NCBI GenBank assembly: GCA_017311185.1
Contig: JAESUZ010002888.1
Coordinates: 1,612,001-1,676,000, forward strand
Source: Proteles cristata cristata
Taxonomy: Eukaryota; Chordata; Mammalia; Carnivora; Hyaenidae
Direction: 5' to 3'
DNA: 64,000 nucleotides
Of this stretch, positions 1 through 9,759 are shown piece after piece; within the stretch, counting starts at the first letter, position 1, and every line of letters starts with the position of its first letter. The position numbers and the translations under genes were made by a program. A model generated the notes under the pieces. The model did not search any database and had not been told where the DNA came from. It saw only the letters and a list, made by a program, of their open reading frames with translations.

Positions 1-1775
1 TCACTTTGTATGAGTCACATTTCACTGGAAGTACAGAGCAGATTTTGCCAGTGAAAAATGGCATTAAATGTGTCATTCACTGTTCAGTAGCAACGACCCA
101 GTTATAGCTAACCATTCTGTGTTAAAAACTTTGTGCTTAATAAAATATGCAAGCAGCTTGTCTGATTCAGAAATCCCGGAACCCTGAAAACGCACCCTGT
201 GACAGGCATCAGAAAGCCAGTAATGGCTCAGGCTGTGAAAAGAATGTCAGAGGTAATGTTGAAGGCGTCAAAAGACATTCAGAGCAGAGTACTAAGGATT
301 TTTTCTGCAGCAACACTTGCAGCCTCATTCAGCTTCATCAGAAGGTAATTTCTTCATGGACTTGTAAATTTAAATGGGAGCATTAAATATTTAATTTTAC
401 ATTTACAACATGAAATTCTCTCCTACCGTTCCAATATTAGATGTCTCTGTACAACCAAGGAACCTAATCTCTTTTAGTATAAACAAAGTTGAATAAAATA
501 GGATTCAACATTTTAAAACTAAAAGTAACCAACAAATGCAGTGAACATCTTCTCTGAGGACATGTTTTCATTTTATTTAGTGTTTTACTGTGTCCCTTCC
601 TTCAATTTAATGTCTTAAAATCCTGTATTCTTATTTAATCCTGAATGAAAACCTTATTCTTAATACTGCATAAAGAAAACTGATATCTAAGAATTAAGTG
701 CGTGGTTAGTCAATGACAGAAAAAGAGACAATCAGTATAGAAAAGCTGGCTGCATTTTACCACTTCGTAATGATAAGAGCTTATATTCATTAAACAGTCA
801 GCATGTCCCCAAAATGTACAAAGAACTTTTATTTTATTTATATTTGTAACAAGTCAGTGATGGGGGCACTACTGTCATCTGCATCTGAAAAATAAAAATA
901 AGGTTTGTGCAGGATAAATTCTCCAGAGTCTCACAGAAGAACCTGGACTTGAACCTTGGTCTGTACAGAAGCTAAGTAACTGCTCTGAAAGCATTTTGCT
1001 GTCTCTTCCTATCAGGGAATGAACTGATGTGAAGCAAACAGGAACTGTCCATTTTCTTGGATTAAGATTTATAGAATAGGAATATTTTAAGTTTCTCCTT
1101 AATTTAAAATAACTAAAAGCACTCTAAATGAGTGATCACATAGGTTCCACTCAGACCACTGGGGACTTGAATCCATGAAAGGATCATCTTTGTTTTCTCT
1201 AAAATACTTGCTAGAAATTTTCAATGTTTCTACAATCTCTCTGCTCTGATTATCCAAATGATATGGTAAGCCAAAATTTACTACTTAAAAAAAAATCTTT
1301 CTAATTATTCTTCAAACTTATTTATCCTAAAATACTACAAGATATCTCTACAACTATAAAAAGCGATTAAAAATAAATTGAATCAATTTAATCAAATTGA
1401 TCAAAGAAAACTAAAAATCCAACCATACTATAAAATTTGGCAGAAGTTTTCATAGTGATATATTTCACCATGGTTACCTTCTAAGGATATACAACTAAAT
1501 TCATACTCAGCAATGACCATTAAAAATAGGCTCAGCATTAATAATATGAACATAAAAATTAAGTTCAGGACTAAGACTTACACAACACACCTCATTTTAT
1601 TCTGTATTCTCAGATTTCTGCCTCTAAACACTAAAAGTAGCAAAATATCCTTATCCCCACATACCTCTGGCAACAAGTGAAAATGAGAAAAAATAAATTT
1701 TTATTTCTCAATACATGGACCAAGGTTAACCTTTATACCCTTTACTCTCTTTCTGTTAAATGGGGTCCAAAACTA
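1..1775. other. Unique non-coding stretch; first ~420 bp a candidate conserved element
   Basis: No exon, L1 or SINE is visible. The first 420 bases are of balanced composition and free of recognisable repeats, with TAAT/ATTA-rich ends, which is the look of a conserved non-coding element; conservation itself cannot be judged here. Around 850-1010 there is a faint reverse MIR-like trace (GGACTTGAACC followed by a CTCTGAAAGC-type tail) that I would not call. The 79-residue open frame at 147-386 resembles nothing I know and lacks an evident promoter or splice structure. Confidence 0.4.
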
Positions 1776-2000
1776 GGGGCGCCTGGGTGGCTCAGTCAGT
1801 TAAACAGCTGACTTGGGCTCAGGTCATGATCTTGTGGTACTTGGGTTCAAGCCCCTCATGGGGACTCTGTGCTGAGCTCAGAGCCTGGAGCCTGCTTCAG
1901 ATTCTGTGTCTCTCTCGCTCTCTGCCCTCCCCACTCATTCTCTCTCATTCTCTCTCTCTCTCTCTCTCTCTCCCAAAAATAAACATTAAATTTTTTTTAA
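1776..2000 (+). mobile_element. Carnivore tRNA-derived SINE
   Basis: The head GGGGCGCCTGGGTGGCTCAG, a degenerate B box (GGTTCAAGCCCC), a TC repeat at about 1935-1970 and the tail AATAAACATTAAA are all present. It is flanked by the direct repeat CCAAAACTA at 1767-1775 and 2001-2009, so the insertion is intact end to end. It belongs to the older group with CAGATTCTGTGTC and CCCAAAAATAAA in the tail. Confidence 0.95.
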
Positions 2001-2009
2001 CCAAAACTA

Positions 2010-2360
2010 AAAGAAACTAAAAGAACTAAATTTTAATGTAAGTGAGACTAAGAATTAAGACATGAAACTAAGAATTGAAAGGTAAAGGAAGGAAAACCTC
2101 TGGCCATTAACTTATTATAACACTACAGTCATCTGTAACTGAAAGAAGTAATTATTTAGTTTTCAAAGATCCATAAAATGACTTTGAATCAGTGCCTTAC
2201 TCCTTTTGAAATTAATTATCACTAAAAATTAGGCTATACTTTTTTATGTAAGTAATCATAAGACCTTAATATATTTAATTAGAATATAATCACTATATGT
2301 AACAATCATATATAGTAATTGTTTGAACTAAAAGTTTAAATCAATAACGCAGTACTAAAT
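2010..2360. other. AT-rich unique sequence, nothing recognised
   Basis: The stretch is AT-rich with no open frame of note, no SINE or L1 signature and no clear simple repeat. Confidence 0.5.
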
Positions 2361-2364
2361 TACT

Positions 2365-2640
2365 CTGTAAAGCACAATAGAAAAAATTTCAGGGAGGAGC
2401 ATTCTAGGCAGGGGGAATGCCTGCATGGACTTCCTGGTATTAAAGAGCTCTCTATCTCCAAGGAATGGAATGATCGGTGTGGGTGGAACAAAATAAAGAA
2501 AGCTCGAGAATAAGCTGAAAAGGCAGGCAGGTGTCAGGGCCTGTTAGATCATGTGAATACTGTGGAGCCTGACTCAAGTGCTATGGGAAGCTATTTAAAG
2601 GGTTCTAGGAAGGAAAGTCACAGAATTTACTTCACATCTA
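2365..2640 (+). repeat. Ancient mammal-wide interspersed repeat, first part
   Basis: The order of phrases (GAGCATTCTAGGCAGGGGGAA, then GGCAGGCAGGTGTCAGGGCC, then GGGAAGC..AAAGGGTTCTAGGAAGG and a GTCACAGAATTTACTTC end) follows an abundant ancient mammalian repeat whose family name I cannot assign from memory. The element's continuation appears at 4277-4865, so this looks like its left half. Recognition is by remembered consensus, not by search. Confidence 0.55.
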
Positions 2641-2837
2641 TAAAACCTGCCTTCTTCTGATACCCCTGGGCTTAGATTCTTATCTCCTTGTGCTCCCACT
2701 GCAAACTGGGAAATACGAATTTTACTTAATACCCAGCCTTAAGTATCCAGAAAGGAGTTGAACCTGAAGATGAACCTCCATGGACCAACCGCAAATGAGT
2801 CTTCCCAGATGCCATCTAAAGATATTTGCCAAGGAGA

Positions 2838-2983
2838 CACAGTGACCTTTGCTTCCTCACTTGCATTTGCCTGCATAACATCAATCTGGCGATTACTGCC
2901 ATTCTTCCCAAGTGGGACAAATGAACAAGCAAGAGAGAAAAGGTAAGAATGACTGCAGGGGGTATCATATAAAAACAGGGCTA
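2838..2983 (-). repeat. Inverted-repeat arm A
   Basis: Its reverse complement aligns with 3647-3793. In the best blocks there are about 2 mismatches over 31 bases (the block with CTTGCTTG and CATTTGTCCCAC), 7 over 53 bases (ATGGCAG to GAGGAAGCA) and 3 over 23 bases (TAGC to GATACC), with small gaps between. The loop between arms is about 660 bp, so this is a diverged, spaced inverted duplication rather than a hairpin of recent origin. Confidence 0.8.
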
Positions 2984-3242
2984 TTTCAAGAGCCTGGAAC
3001 GAGTGAAAGTTCTCGATAATGAAAACTGGGCATCTGAAAGTTTCTTCGTATTCTTAAATTGAAAAAGCAAGAAAATTAGGTTACCATTTTATGGCATTAA
3101 CATAAGTTAAGGTAAAGCTCTTTTGATGGATACAGCACCAACAATCCCAGTGGTTTAATATTTTAGTTGCTCTGTTCAAGTCAGAGACAAAATGTTCTTC
3201 CTGATCAGATAACTCTCCTCTAAATGGTAATTCAGGAATATC

Positions 3243-3270
3243 ACCCCCCACCCCCCGCCGCCCGCCTCCA
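3243..3270 (-). other. C-rich tract; possible G-quadruplex on the minus strand
   Basis: The plus strand is CACCCCCCACCCCCCGCCG followed by CCCGCC, giving at least four runs of two to six guanines on the minus strand with loops of one to two bases. It lies in otherwise AT-rich DNA. Formation is inferred from composition only. Confidence 0.6.
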
Positions 3271-3646
3271 AGTGTGGTTTCCAAGATCTTCATGCTCACC
3301 TATGTATAAACCTCAGGAGTACAATGTGTCATACAAAGAAGTTTATATATGGCCCAGAGCTGGAATCTCCTCACAGCTCACAGCCTACTGGCAGGAAGTC
3401 AGTCATACCTAATTTCATGGCACTCTGGTACACACAGTCTAGCTGTGTCCCCAGAAGAGGAAGTGAGGTGAATTAGTAGCCAGACACAGGCTCTGATACT
3501 GTAAGGTTAACTTAGGATATATATTGTTGGAAACTGTTTGGTGCAAAACAACCAACATTAAGACAAAGAAAGAGATCCAGATTTATAAAGAACAAAGAAT
3601 GGGCAAAAACAGTGAAACAAACCAAGAACTATTTTGTCTTACTTTG

Positions 3647-3793
3647 TAGCACTGTTCTTATCTGATACCAACCATACAGAGTCTTTTAACTTTTCTCCCT
3701 TGCTTGATCATTTGTCCCACTCGCAAGGGATGGATGGCAGTTATTGGCAGACTGCTGTTACGCTGGCAAATGCAAGTGAGGAAGCAGATTCGT
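3647..3793 (+). repeat. Inverted-repeat arm B
   Basis: This is the partner of 2838-2983 in opposite orientation. Homology fades on the inner side before TAGCACTGTT and on the outer side after GAGGAAGCAGATT. It sits inside the open frame 3634-3852, whose C-terminal end (IFIISVFLIVSIV) is hydrophobic, but no known domain is evident. Confidence 0.8.
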
Positions 3794-4276
3794 ATATCTT
3801 CTCCAGAAATATTTTTATCATATCAGTGTTTTTAATTGTCTCCATTGTATAAGTACAGCGTTACAAATTGCTTTTTTCTTTCATGAATCACTGCCACTTC
3901 TCCTAAAATCAATCCTCTTCATTTAACATGTATCTGTAATTGGAATATTTTACTGATATGAAAACCCTCTTAATTAATTTTACTGAGTGGCCTCTAGAAG
4001 AAATTTTAGGTTTCATGAAAAGCATGTATAATTTAGAATTAATGATGAGAAGAATCTCAACCATTAAAATAAAAAAGGATGAAAAATACAGTGAAAAAGA
4101 ATAAATAATTAGGCCTATTGGCTCTGAAATGAGTTACTTGAATAAACATCTTGATTAGGCAAGTTACATATAATTAAATAGTTTCTACTTTTTTCTTGAA
4201 ATTAATCTTCCACTAGTAGTGCAAAAGAAAGTTTTACTATACCATTTCAGTTTTCAGTTATAAATCAAAGAATATG

Positions 4277-4865
4277 TAATAAAAATTGATATATCACTCT
4301 GATCACAATAGAGTATTGATTAGAAAGAGGCAAAAGTAGTAGAGCGATTGCTAGGAAAATGATTACATGTGCCTAAGTGTGAGAGGGGTTGAATCATGCT
4401 GATAAAGAGAAGTTGATGGCTTAAAGCTACAGAACATTTTTGAAATAGAATTGACAGGAGAGTTTCATAGCAGGTTACTTGGGGAAGATGAGGGAGAGAG
4501 AGGTCAAGGCTAACAACAGTTTCTAGCACGACCACCTGGATGAATGTAGATTTCATAAACCAAAATGAAGAAAATTAGGGGCATATTAAGTCTGAGATAC
4601 CTGTATGCCACCCAATTGGGAAAGTCATTTAGACAGTTATGAGTATGGATTGGAGTTCTGAAAAGTCCAGTCATTTGGAGATATAAATACTACCAAACCT
4701 TGGCATGTAGTGTTTAATACTGTGAAAGGAGATGAATAAAGCTAAGAAATAAGCAGATAAATCCAGTACCGAGTCTTAAGGACTTCAACTTTAGGAGTAT
4801 ATTAAGAAGTAGGAGCCAGCAATGTGGACAAAGTATAGTCAGAAAGGCAGAAGAAGGGAAATCAG
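4277..4865 (+). repeat. Ancient mammal-wide interspersed repeat, second part
   Basis: It continues the repeat begun at 2365-2640: ATATCACTCTGATCAC corresponds to the step after that copy's break, followed by AAGTCTGAGATACCTGTATG, AGACAGTTATGAGTATGGAT and TGGAGTTCTG in the order remembered for this family. A third copy lies at 57280-58260. Confidence 0.55.
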
Positions 4866-4867
4866 AT

Positions 4868-5730
4868 GTGTCCACCGCTCTCTGTCCCTGGTCCTGACAT
4901 AGAGCTCATCAAACAACTTGTAAAGAGAAGCACCAGGAGAATCTTCAATTCTAATATTTAGTCTTTGACTCTAGTTCCTGATACAGAGATCCTAAGATTT
5001 TTGTAATTTCCTGAGTGTCGAGAGCATCTGACACCGAGCTCCTAAAACCCCTGGAATTTTCTGGGTGATAGAAATGTCTTTTGTTCTAATAAGAGGACTC
5101 TTGGTAGCTCCTGGATGGGATTGGTCACCAAAAACAGCAAGCCATGACTAGAAGCTTACAATTTGCAGTCCTACCTCCCATTATCCAGAGAGAGGAGGAA
5201 GGCTGGAAAGAGAAATAATAATCAAGCATGCCTACATGATGAAGCTTCCATAAAAATCTCCATGGTATAGGGGTCAGGGACATTCATTCCTATCTGTCAG
5301 GTAGATGCCACTGCCCAACGCCACTCGGACAAAAGTTCCTTTGCTTGGGAACCTTCAAAACTTCACTCCACATATTTCTTCATCTGGCTGTTCATCTATT
5401 TTGTTGACCATACCCTTCATCATATAAAACAGGTAAACTAAGTATAAGCATTTCCCTAAGTTCTGTGAGCTGCTCTAGGTAAATGTTCAAATACAAGAAA
5501 CAGGTCATGGGAACCTCCAATTTATAGCCAAGTAGGAAAAAAATTGTGGGTCACCTGAGGGCCTACTTGTGACTGGCATCTGAAGTAGGGAACTGAGACC
5601 TTACCCTGTGGTGTCTGCACTAACTCCAGTTAGTGTCAGAATTGAAGTGAATCATACGACATCCAGCTAGTATCACAGAGAATTAATTGCTTGTTTTTCC
5701 CGCATACATAATATCAGAAGCATCAGGGGT
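4868..5730 (+). mobile_element. Old retroviral-type LTR relic
   Basis: The order of blocks is typical of a known mammalian LTR: GGTAGCTCCTGGATGGGATT, ATGATGAAGCTTCCATAAAA, CATCTGGCTGTTCATC, AGTTCTGTGAGCTGCTCTAG, GGGAACCTCCAATTTATAGCC and CGACTGGCATCTGAAG-like text (here TGACTGGCATCTGAAG), ending near TATCAGAAGCATCAGG. A short imperfect internal duplication (CTGATACAGAGATCCTAAGA near 4978, CTGACACCGAGCTCCTAAAA near 5028) is also typical. I place it with class III (ERVL-like) LTRs from memory; no internal viral genes are next to it, so it is a solo or truncated LTR. Confidence 0.7.
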
Positions 5731-5905
5731 GTGAGTAAAGGAGAAACACAGCAGTAGAATTTGTCTAAATTATTAGCCATGTGATAATGCCTGAAATCAG
5801 AAGTGGAAGTAAGACAGTGAAGATGACATGTTTAGACAATCATTTTGATAAAATTTGCTCTGAAGAAACACAGAGTGATAAAGGCAAATTTAAATGATTT
5901 TTTTT

Positions 5906-5915
5906 ATTTATTTTT

Positions 5916-5968
<53 letters not shown>

Positions 5969-6139
5969 CATGAGCAGGGGAAGGTCATAGAAAGAGGGAG
6001 ATACAGAATCTGAAACAGGCTCCAGGCTGTGAGCTAGCTGTCAGCACAGAGTCCAACATGGGGCTCGAACCCACGAACAATGTGATCGTGACCTGAGCTG
6101 AAGTCGGACGCGTAACCAACTGAGCCACCCAGGTGCCCC
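5906..6139 (-). mobile_element. Carnivore tRNA-derived SINE with expanded GA tract
   Basis: On the minus strand it begins GGGGCACCTGGGTGGCTCAG and ends in an A-rich tail, seen here as poly-T at the left. It is flanked by TAAATGATTTTTTTT at 5891-5905 and 6140-6154. The SINE's own TC tract has grown to a (GA)n run of about 50 bases at 5916-5965. Confidence 0.95.
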
Positions 6140-6320
6140 TAAATGATTTTTTTTTAAAGATGGAGAACACTACAATATGTTTGAATACTTATAGGAAGGA
6201 AACACTGAAAAGGGAGAGATCAAGGAAATGTGAAAACTCAATGGAACAAAATCCCTGAAAAGGAAGACTATTGTGGTGTCATGTGATATTTGACTTCCCT
6301 TAAAAGCAACTAATAATTTG

Positions 6321-6533
6321 GGGCGCCTGGGTGGCTTAGTCGGTTAAGCGTCTGACTTTCGCTTAGGTCATGATCTCGCGGTTCGTGGGTTCGAGCCCCG
6401 CGTCAGGCTCTGTGCTGACAGCTAGCTCAGAGCCCGGAGCCTGTTTCAGTCTGTGACTCCCTCTCTCTCTGACCCTCCCCTGCTCACGCTGTCTCTCTCT
6501 CCTAGAAATGAATTAAAAAAAACATTTAAAAAA
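6321..6533 (+). mobile_element. Carnivore tRNA-derived SINE, young variant
   Basis: The head is GGGGCGCCTGGGTGGCTTAG and the B box GGGTTCGAGCCCCG is intact. The variant block GACTTTCGCTTAGG and the tail CCTAGAAATGAATTAAAA mark the freshest subfamily in the window. A 19 bp target duplication, AAAAGCAACTAATAATTTG, is perfect at 6302-6320 and 6534-6552, indicating recent insertion. Confidence 0.97.
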
Positions 6534-6594
6534 AAAAGCAACTAATAATTTGCCTAATAGTGATGACGATAATAAGCAGCAGAAGAAAAAGAAT

Positions 6595-6838
6595 AACAAC
6601 ACAACATTCATTGAACACATACTGTGTCCTAAACACTATGTAAAACTCTGGGCACACATCTCTCTCATTTAATCCTCATGGCAGCCTTGTAAGAAACCGT
6701 TATCAGCCTATTTTCCCAGGGAAAGAAGGAAAACTAAGGTATCTTTTATAATATCACCCAGCCATTATGTGGTGAGTCAAACACTGAATATGCCAATGAG
6801 TCCATCTCTAGAGCTTGTGCTCTGCACTATTTAAAGTG
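6595..6838 (-). repeat. MIR (ancient tRNA-derived SINE)
   Basis: Reading along the plus strand, ATTGAACACATACTGTGTCC, CTCATTTAATCCTCATGGCA, a core resembling GAAACTAAGG, and GAGCTTGTGCTCTGCAC follow the reverse MIR consensus in the correct order. It is mammal-wide and much diverged. Confidence 0.75.
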
Positions 6839-7113
6839 TTTTTTCTTTTCCATCTTTCCAGAGATGTTAACAGAACGTTTGTTTTTTTTTTTTAATTTTT
6901 CTGCTCTTTCCTGAGTTTGGGTAAAGATGCACATGTGTTTGTTTCACCATCTTATTTCAGATCTCCATATACCGGTGTGTGGTGTGTATAGGCACACGTG
7001 TCTATTCACACATATATAAAAACACACACACAAATACATATACGGGGAGTGTAACAAAATAGCAAAGGGCAAAGATGTAACCAATGGCAAAAACAAGCTT
7101 GTGTGTCTATATG

Positions 7114-7116
<3 letters not shown>

Positions 7117-7152
<36 letters not shown>
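7117..7152. repeat. (TG)n microsatellite
   Basis: An uninterrupted TG dinucleotide run of about 35 bases, preceded by a mixed CA/TG-rich segment from about 6960. Confidence 0.95.
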
Positions 7153-7154
<2 letters not shown>

Positions 7155-7188
7155 TGTGTTTTTATGTCACATAAAAATTGCTATCATA

Positions 7189-7405
7189 TGGGGCACCTGG
7201 GTGGCTTAGTCGGTTGAGCGTCCGACTTTCGCTTGGGTCATGATCTCGCGGTTTGTGGGTTCGAGCCCCGTGTCAGGCTCTGTGCTGACTGCCAGCTCAG
7301 AGCCTGGAGCCTGTTTCGGTCTGTGATTCCCTCTCTCTCTGACCCTCCCCTGCTCATGCTGTCTCTCTCTCTCTCCTAGAAATAAATAAAAAAAAAACAT
7401 TTAAA
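7189..7405 (+). mobile_element. Carnivore tRNA-derived SINE, young variant
   Basis: Head GGGGCACCTGGGTGGCTTAG, B box GGGTTCGAGCCCCG, variant CCTAGAAATAAATAAAA tail. The 16 bp duplication AAAAATTGCTATCATA is perfect at 7173-7188 and 7406-7421. It carries the CAGTCTGTGA-type body (here CGGTCTGTGATTCC) of the young group. Confidence 0.97.
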
Positions 7406-7421
7406 AAAAATTGCTATCATA

Positions 7422-7761
7422 AATAATTCCTTTCCTAATTGATAAAATTTCAAATGCCTTTAATCACTTTTCTCTGATATTTTATTTTTAAAACATATAA
7501 ATAACACAGGGACCACAGGCAATAAAAAAAGATAAATAATATAAATATATGCTATTAAAATTATATTATGTCATTAATATTCATAGATATTAAAACTAGA
7601 AACTAATTTCAGAAAAATTTAAAGAGTTTATATCAAATATGAGATGTTCCTTGAACCTAATACATTATTATTATTTTAAAATATTAATTTTATGATCTGT
7701 GAAAGGATTATTTGAAATCTAAATATAGACATGATACTGTATAAATTTAAACGCAATTTGG
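7422..7761. other. AT-rich unique sequence, nothing recognised
   Basis: Very AT-rich with short TATA runs. No repeat signature or open frame of interest is visible. Confidence 0.5.
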
Positions 7762-7908
7762 TTCTGCACAGCAGAAGAAATGATCAACAAAATGAAAAGG
7801 CAACCTAAGATAGGAGAAAATATTGGCAAATCATATATCTAATAAGAGGTTAATTTCCAAAATATATAAAGAACTCACACAACTCAATAATAAAAATTAA
7901 AAATAAGA
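7762..7908 (+). mobile_element. L1 ORF2 fragment
   Basis: TTCTGCACAGCAGAAGAAAT, ATGATCAACAAAATGAAAAGG and AAATATATAAAGAACTCACA match the well-known L1 ORF2 stretch just before the C-terminal domain (FCTAEE...INKMKRQPK...). It is a short, diverged piece with no ends preserved and is followed directly by a SINE 3' piece. Confidence 0.75.
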
Positions 7909-7915
7909 ATTGGTC

Positions 7916-8020
7916 AGCATGGAGTCTGCCTGGGATTCTCTCTCTCTCCCTCTCTGCCCCTCCCCGGCTCGTTTTCTCTCTCTCTCTCAAAATAAATAAA
8001 TAAACAAACATTTTAAAAAA
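7916..8020 (+). mobile_element. Carnivore SINE fragment, 3' part only
   Basis: Only the tail half is present: CATGGAGTCTGCCTGGGATT, a TC tract, CTCTGCCCCTCCCCGGCTCG and CAAAATAAATAAATAAAC. The tRNA-like head is absent. The GCCTGGGATTCTC wording matches the older sublineage also seen at 60820. Confidence 0.8.
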
Positions 8021-8182
8021 TGTAACTTATACCAAATAGTTTGCAAGAACAACTTCTGGACATTTGGAAATGGAAATTTTAATGAATATCTTAAGTCCAA
8101 AAAATGTAATTGTGAGTTTTTGAGATTGAACCTTTGGGTGAAATGCTCTAAGTCTTCATCCTAATAAGAAATACTAAGAAGT

Positions 8183-9734
8183 CTAATGACTTCCAAGGAA
8201 GATGATACAGTAGGAGAATCCGAAGTTTACCTTGCCACACAGTTCTACCTATATAACATGCATACATGTGTAAATAACCCAGAAAATAACCAAAAGACTA
8301 GCACAACAGACTCTCCAAAGCTAAATGTAGAGAAGAGGCCACATCAGACAATAGGAAGGACAGAGACACGGTTGGGAGTCAAACTGATACATGAGAATGT
8401 CGATCTTAGAAAGGGAAACTGCAGCTCAGAGAGGGGAGAAGAGCAGACCCCACACGAGGCACCCCAGACACAGGTGACCACACTGGGAAGACAATAACTT
8501 TCAAAACCAAATAACTGGTTTTGAAAACAAGAATGGTTTAAATTCTCAAGTTCTTACAATCAGTGGAACTTACCACCTGGAGTTTTAGAAATCAGGAGGC
8601 TCAGCTCTGGGACAGTTGGAGGGAAAACTGAGTATTCCCCACTAAAGAGATAGCAAAACAAACAATCTCACTGAGATGCAGCATAGAAACAGCAGTTTGA
8701 AAATGTCTGGGTTACACTCCTACACTGCTGGTGGGAATGTAAACTGGTGCAGCCCATGTGGAAAATAGTGTGGACGTTCCTCAAAATATTAACAATAGAA
8801 CTCCCCTATGGCCCCGCAATAGCACTCCTAGGAATTTACCCAGGGATACAGGAGTGCTGATGCATAGGGGCACATGTAGCCCAATGTTCATAGCAGCACT
8901 CTCCACAATAGCCAAAATATGGAAACAGCCTAAGTGTCCATCAATTGACGAATGGATCAAGAAGATGTGGAACTCGGGGGTGTTATGCTGTGCAAAATAC
9001 GTCAGGCAGAGAAAGACAGATACCATATGTTTTCACTCATAAGTGGAACAGGAGAAACTTAACAGAGGACTATGGGGGAGGGGAAGAGGAAAAATAGTTG
9101 GCGAGATGGAGGGAGACAAACCATGAGACTCTTGAATACTGAGAACTGTAGGCTGATGGGGGTAGGGGAGAGGGGAAAGGAGGTGATGGGCACGGAGGAG
9201 GGCATGAGCACTGTTGGGATGAGCACCGGGTGTTATATGGAAACCAACTTGACAATAAACTATTCAAAAAAATGTCTGGGTTAAATCTGAGGGAGATTTG
9301 TTTATTAATCACAGAGCCCATGCTAGAGAGGCAGGGATCTTTGGTAGACTTCTCTGGGAGCAAAATAGTTGATGGGCATCATTTCCCTTCCCCAACCCTC
9401 ACCTAGACACACAGACATCTGGAGAAACCAGCGTGGTGCCAACGCTCATTACCTACCTAGTGTATGCCACCCCCACATTCTCCTCAGGCACATACCCTCC
9501 AACACTCACTGGGCAGGGGTTTTCTAAAGCAGCTACAAGTGTCCTCCCACAGCAGACCTGCACAAACCTTGCTCACACCACACAACTCATCCTGCACTCT
9601 CCTGCAAACCCACTCCTTCCAACACAATCTCTGTAAGTATCCATCCAAAGTGGAAGAAACAGGGGACACTGCACTGTTGAGTATCACAGGACATCATAAG
9701 TCCACTACTTTCAAGAACAGAAAAGATAGCTAAC
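8183..9734 (+). other. Old L1 5' UTR, split by a younger L1
   Basis: GAATCCGAAGTTTACCTTGC, AATGTAGAGAAGAGGCCACA, GACACGGTTGGGAGTCAAAC and, after the younger insertion, GGTGCCAACGCTCATTACC and CACTGGGCAGGGGTTTTCTA follow the 5' UTR of carnivore L1 as I remember it. Open frames here (for example 103 residues at 8186-8497) are incidental. Presence of a 5' UTR argues that the original insertion was full length. Confidence 0.55.
8700..9283 (+). mobile_element. Younger 5'-truncated L1 with target duplication
   Basis: The 15 bp duplication AAAATGTCTGGGTTA at 8700-8714 and 9269-9283 brackets an L1 3' end (8715-9268). The coding part starts in the ORF2 C-terminus (CTGGTGGGAATGTAAACTGG) and runs into the carnivore 3' UTR (GATGAGCACCGGGTGTTATA) and CAATAAACTATTCAAAAA tail. 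Compared with the copy at 15041-17093, 73 bases are missing between 8970 and 8971, corresponding to 16717-16789. This removes part of the final ORF2 coding segment. Confidence 0.93.
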
Positions 9735-9759
9735 TTTCCTAATACACAGAAACATATGC

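Larger units (their letters stand above)
2641..4276. other. Segment interrupting the ancient repeat; holds an inverted repeat
   Basis: About 1.6 kb of sequence separates two collinear parts of an ancient repeat (2365-2640 and 4277-4865). It contains two diverged inverted copies of a ~145 bp sequence (2838-2983 and 3647-3793), a C-rich tract (3243-3270), and no SINE or L1. The forward arm lies in a 72-residue open frame (3634-3852) with FSPLLDHLSH and ANASEEA; the reverse complement of the other arm encodes FSLLLVHLSH and, in a shifted frame, ANASEEA. This hints that the arms descend from a coding or retroviral sequence, but I do not recognise the protein. Confidence 0.5.

Noticed and set aside
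2758..2946. Open frame ending at a good-looking splice donor (AAAAG then GTAAGAATG)
   Set aside because: The peptide is not recognisable, it overlaps an inverted-repeat arm, and no matching acceptor or neighbouring exon was found. GTAAG occurs often by chance.
8186..8497. 103-residue open frame
   Set aside because: It lies in the old L1 5' UTR, which is not coding.
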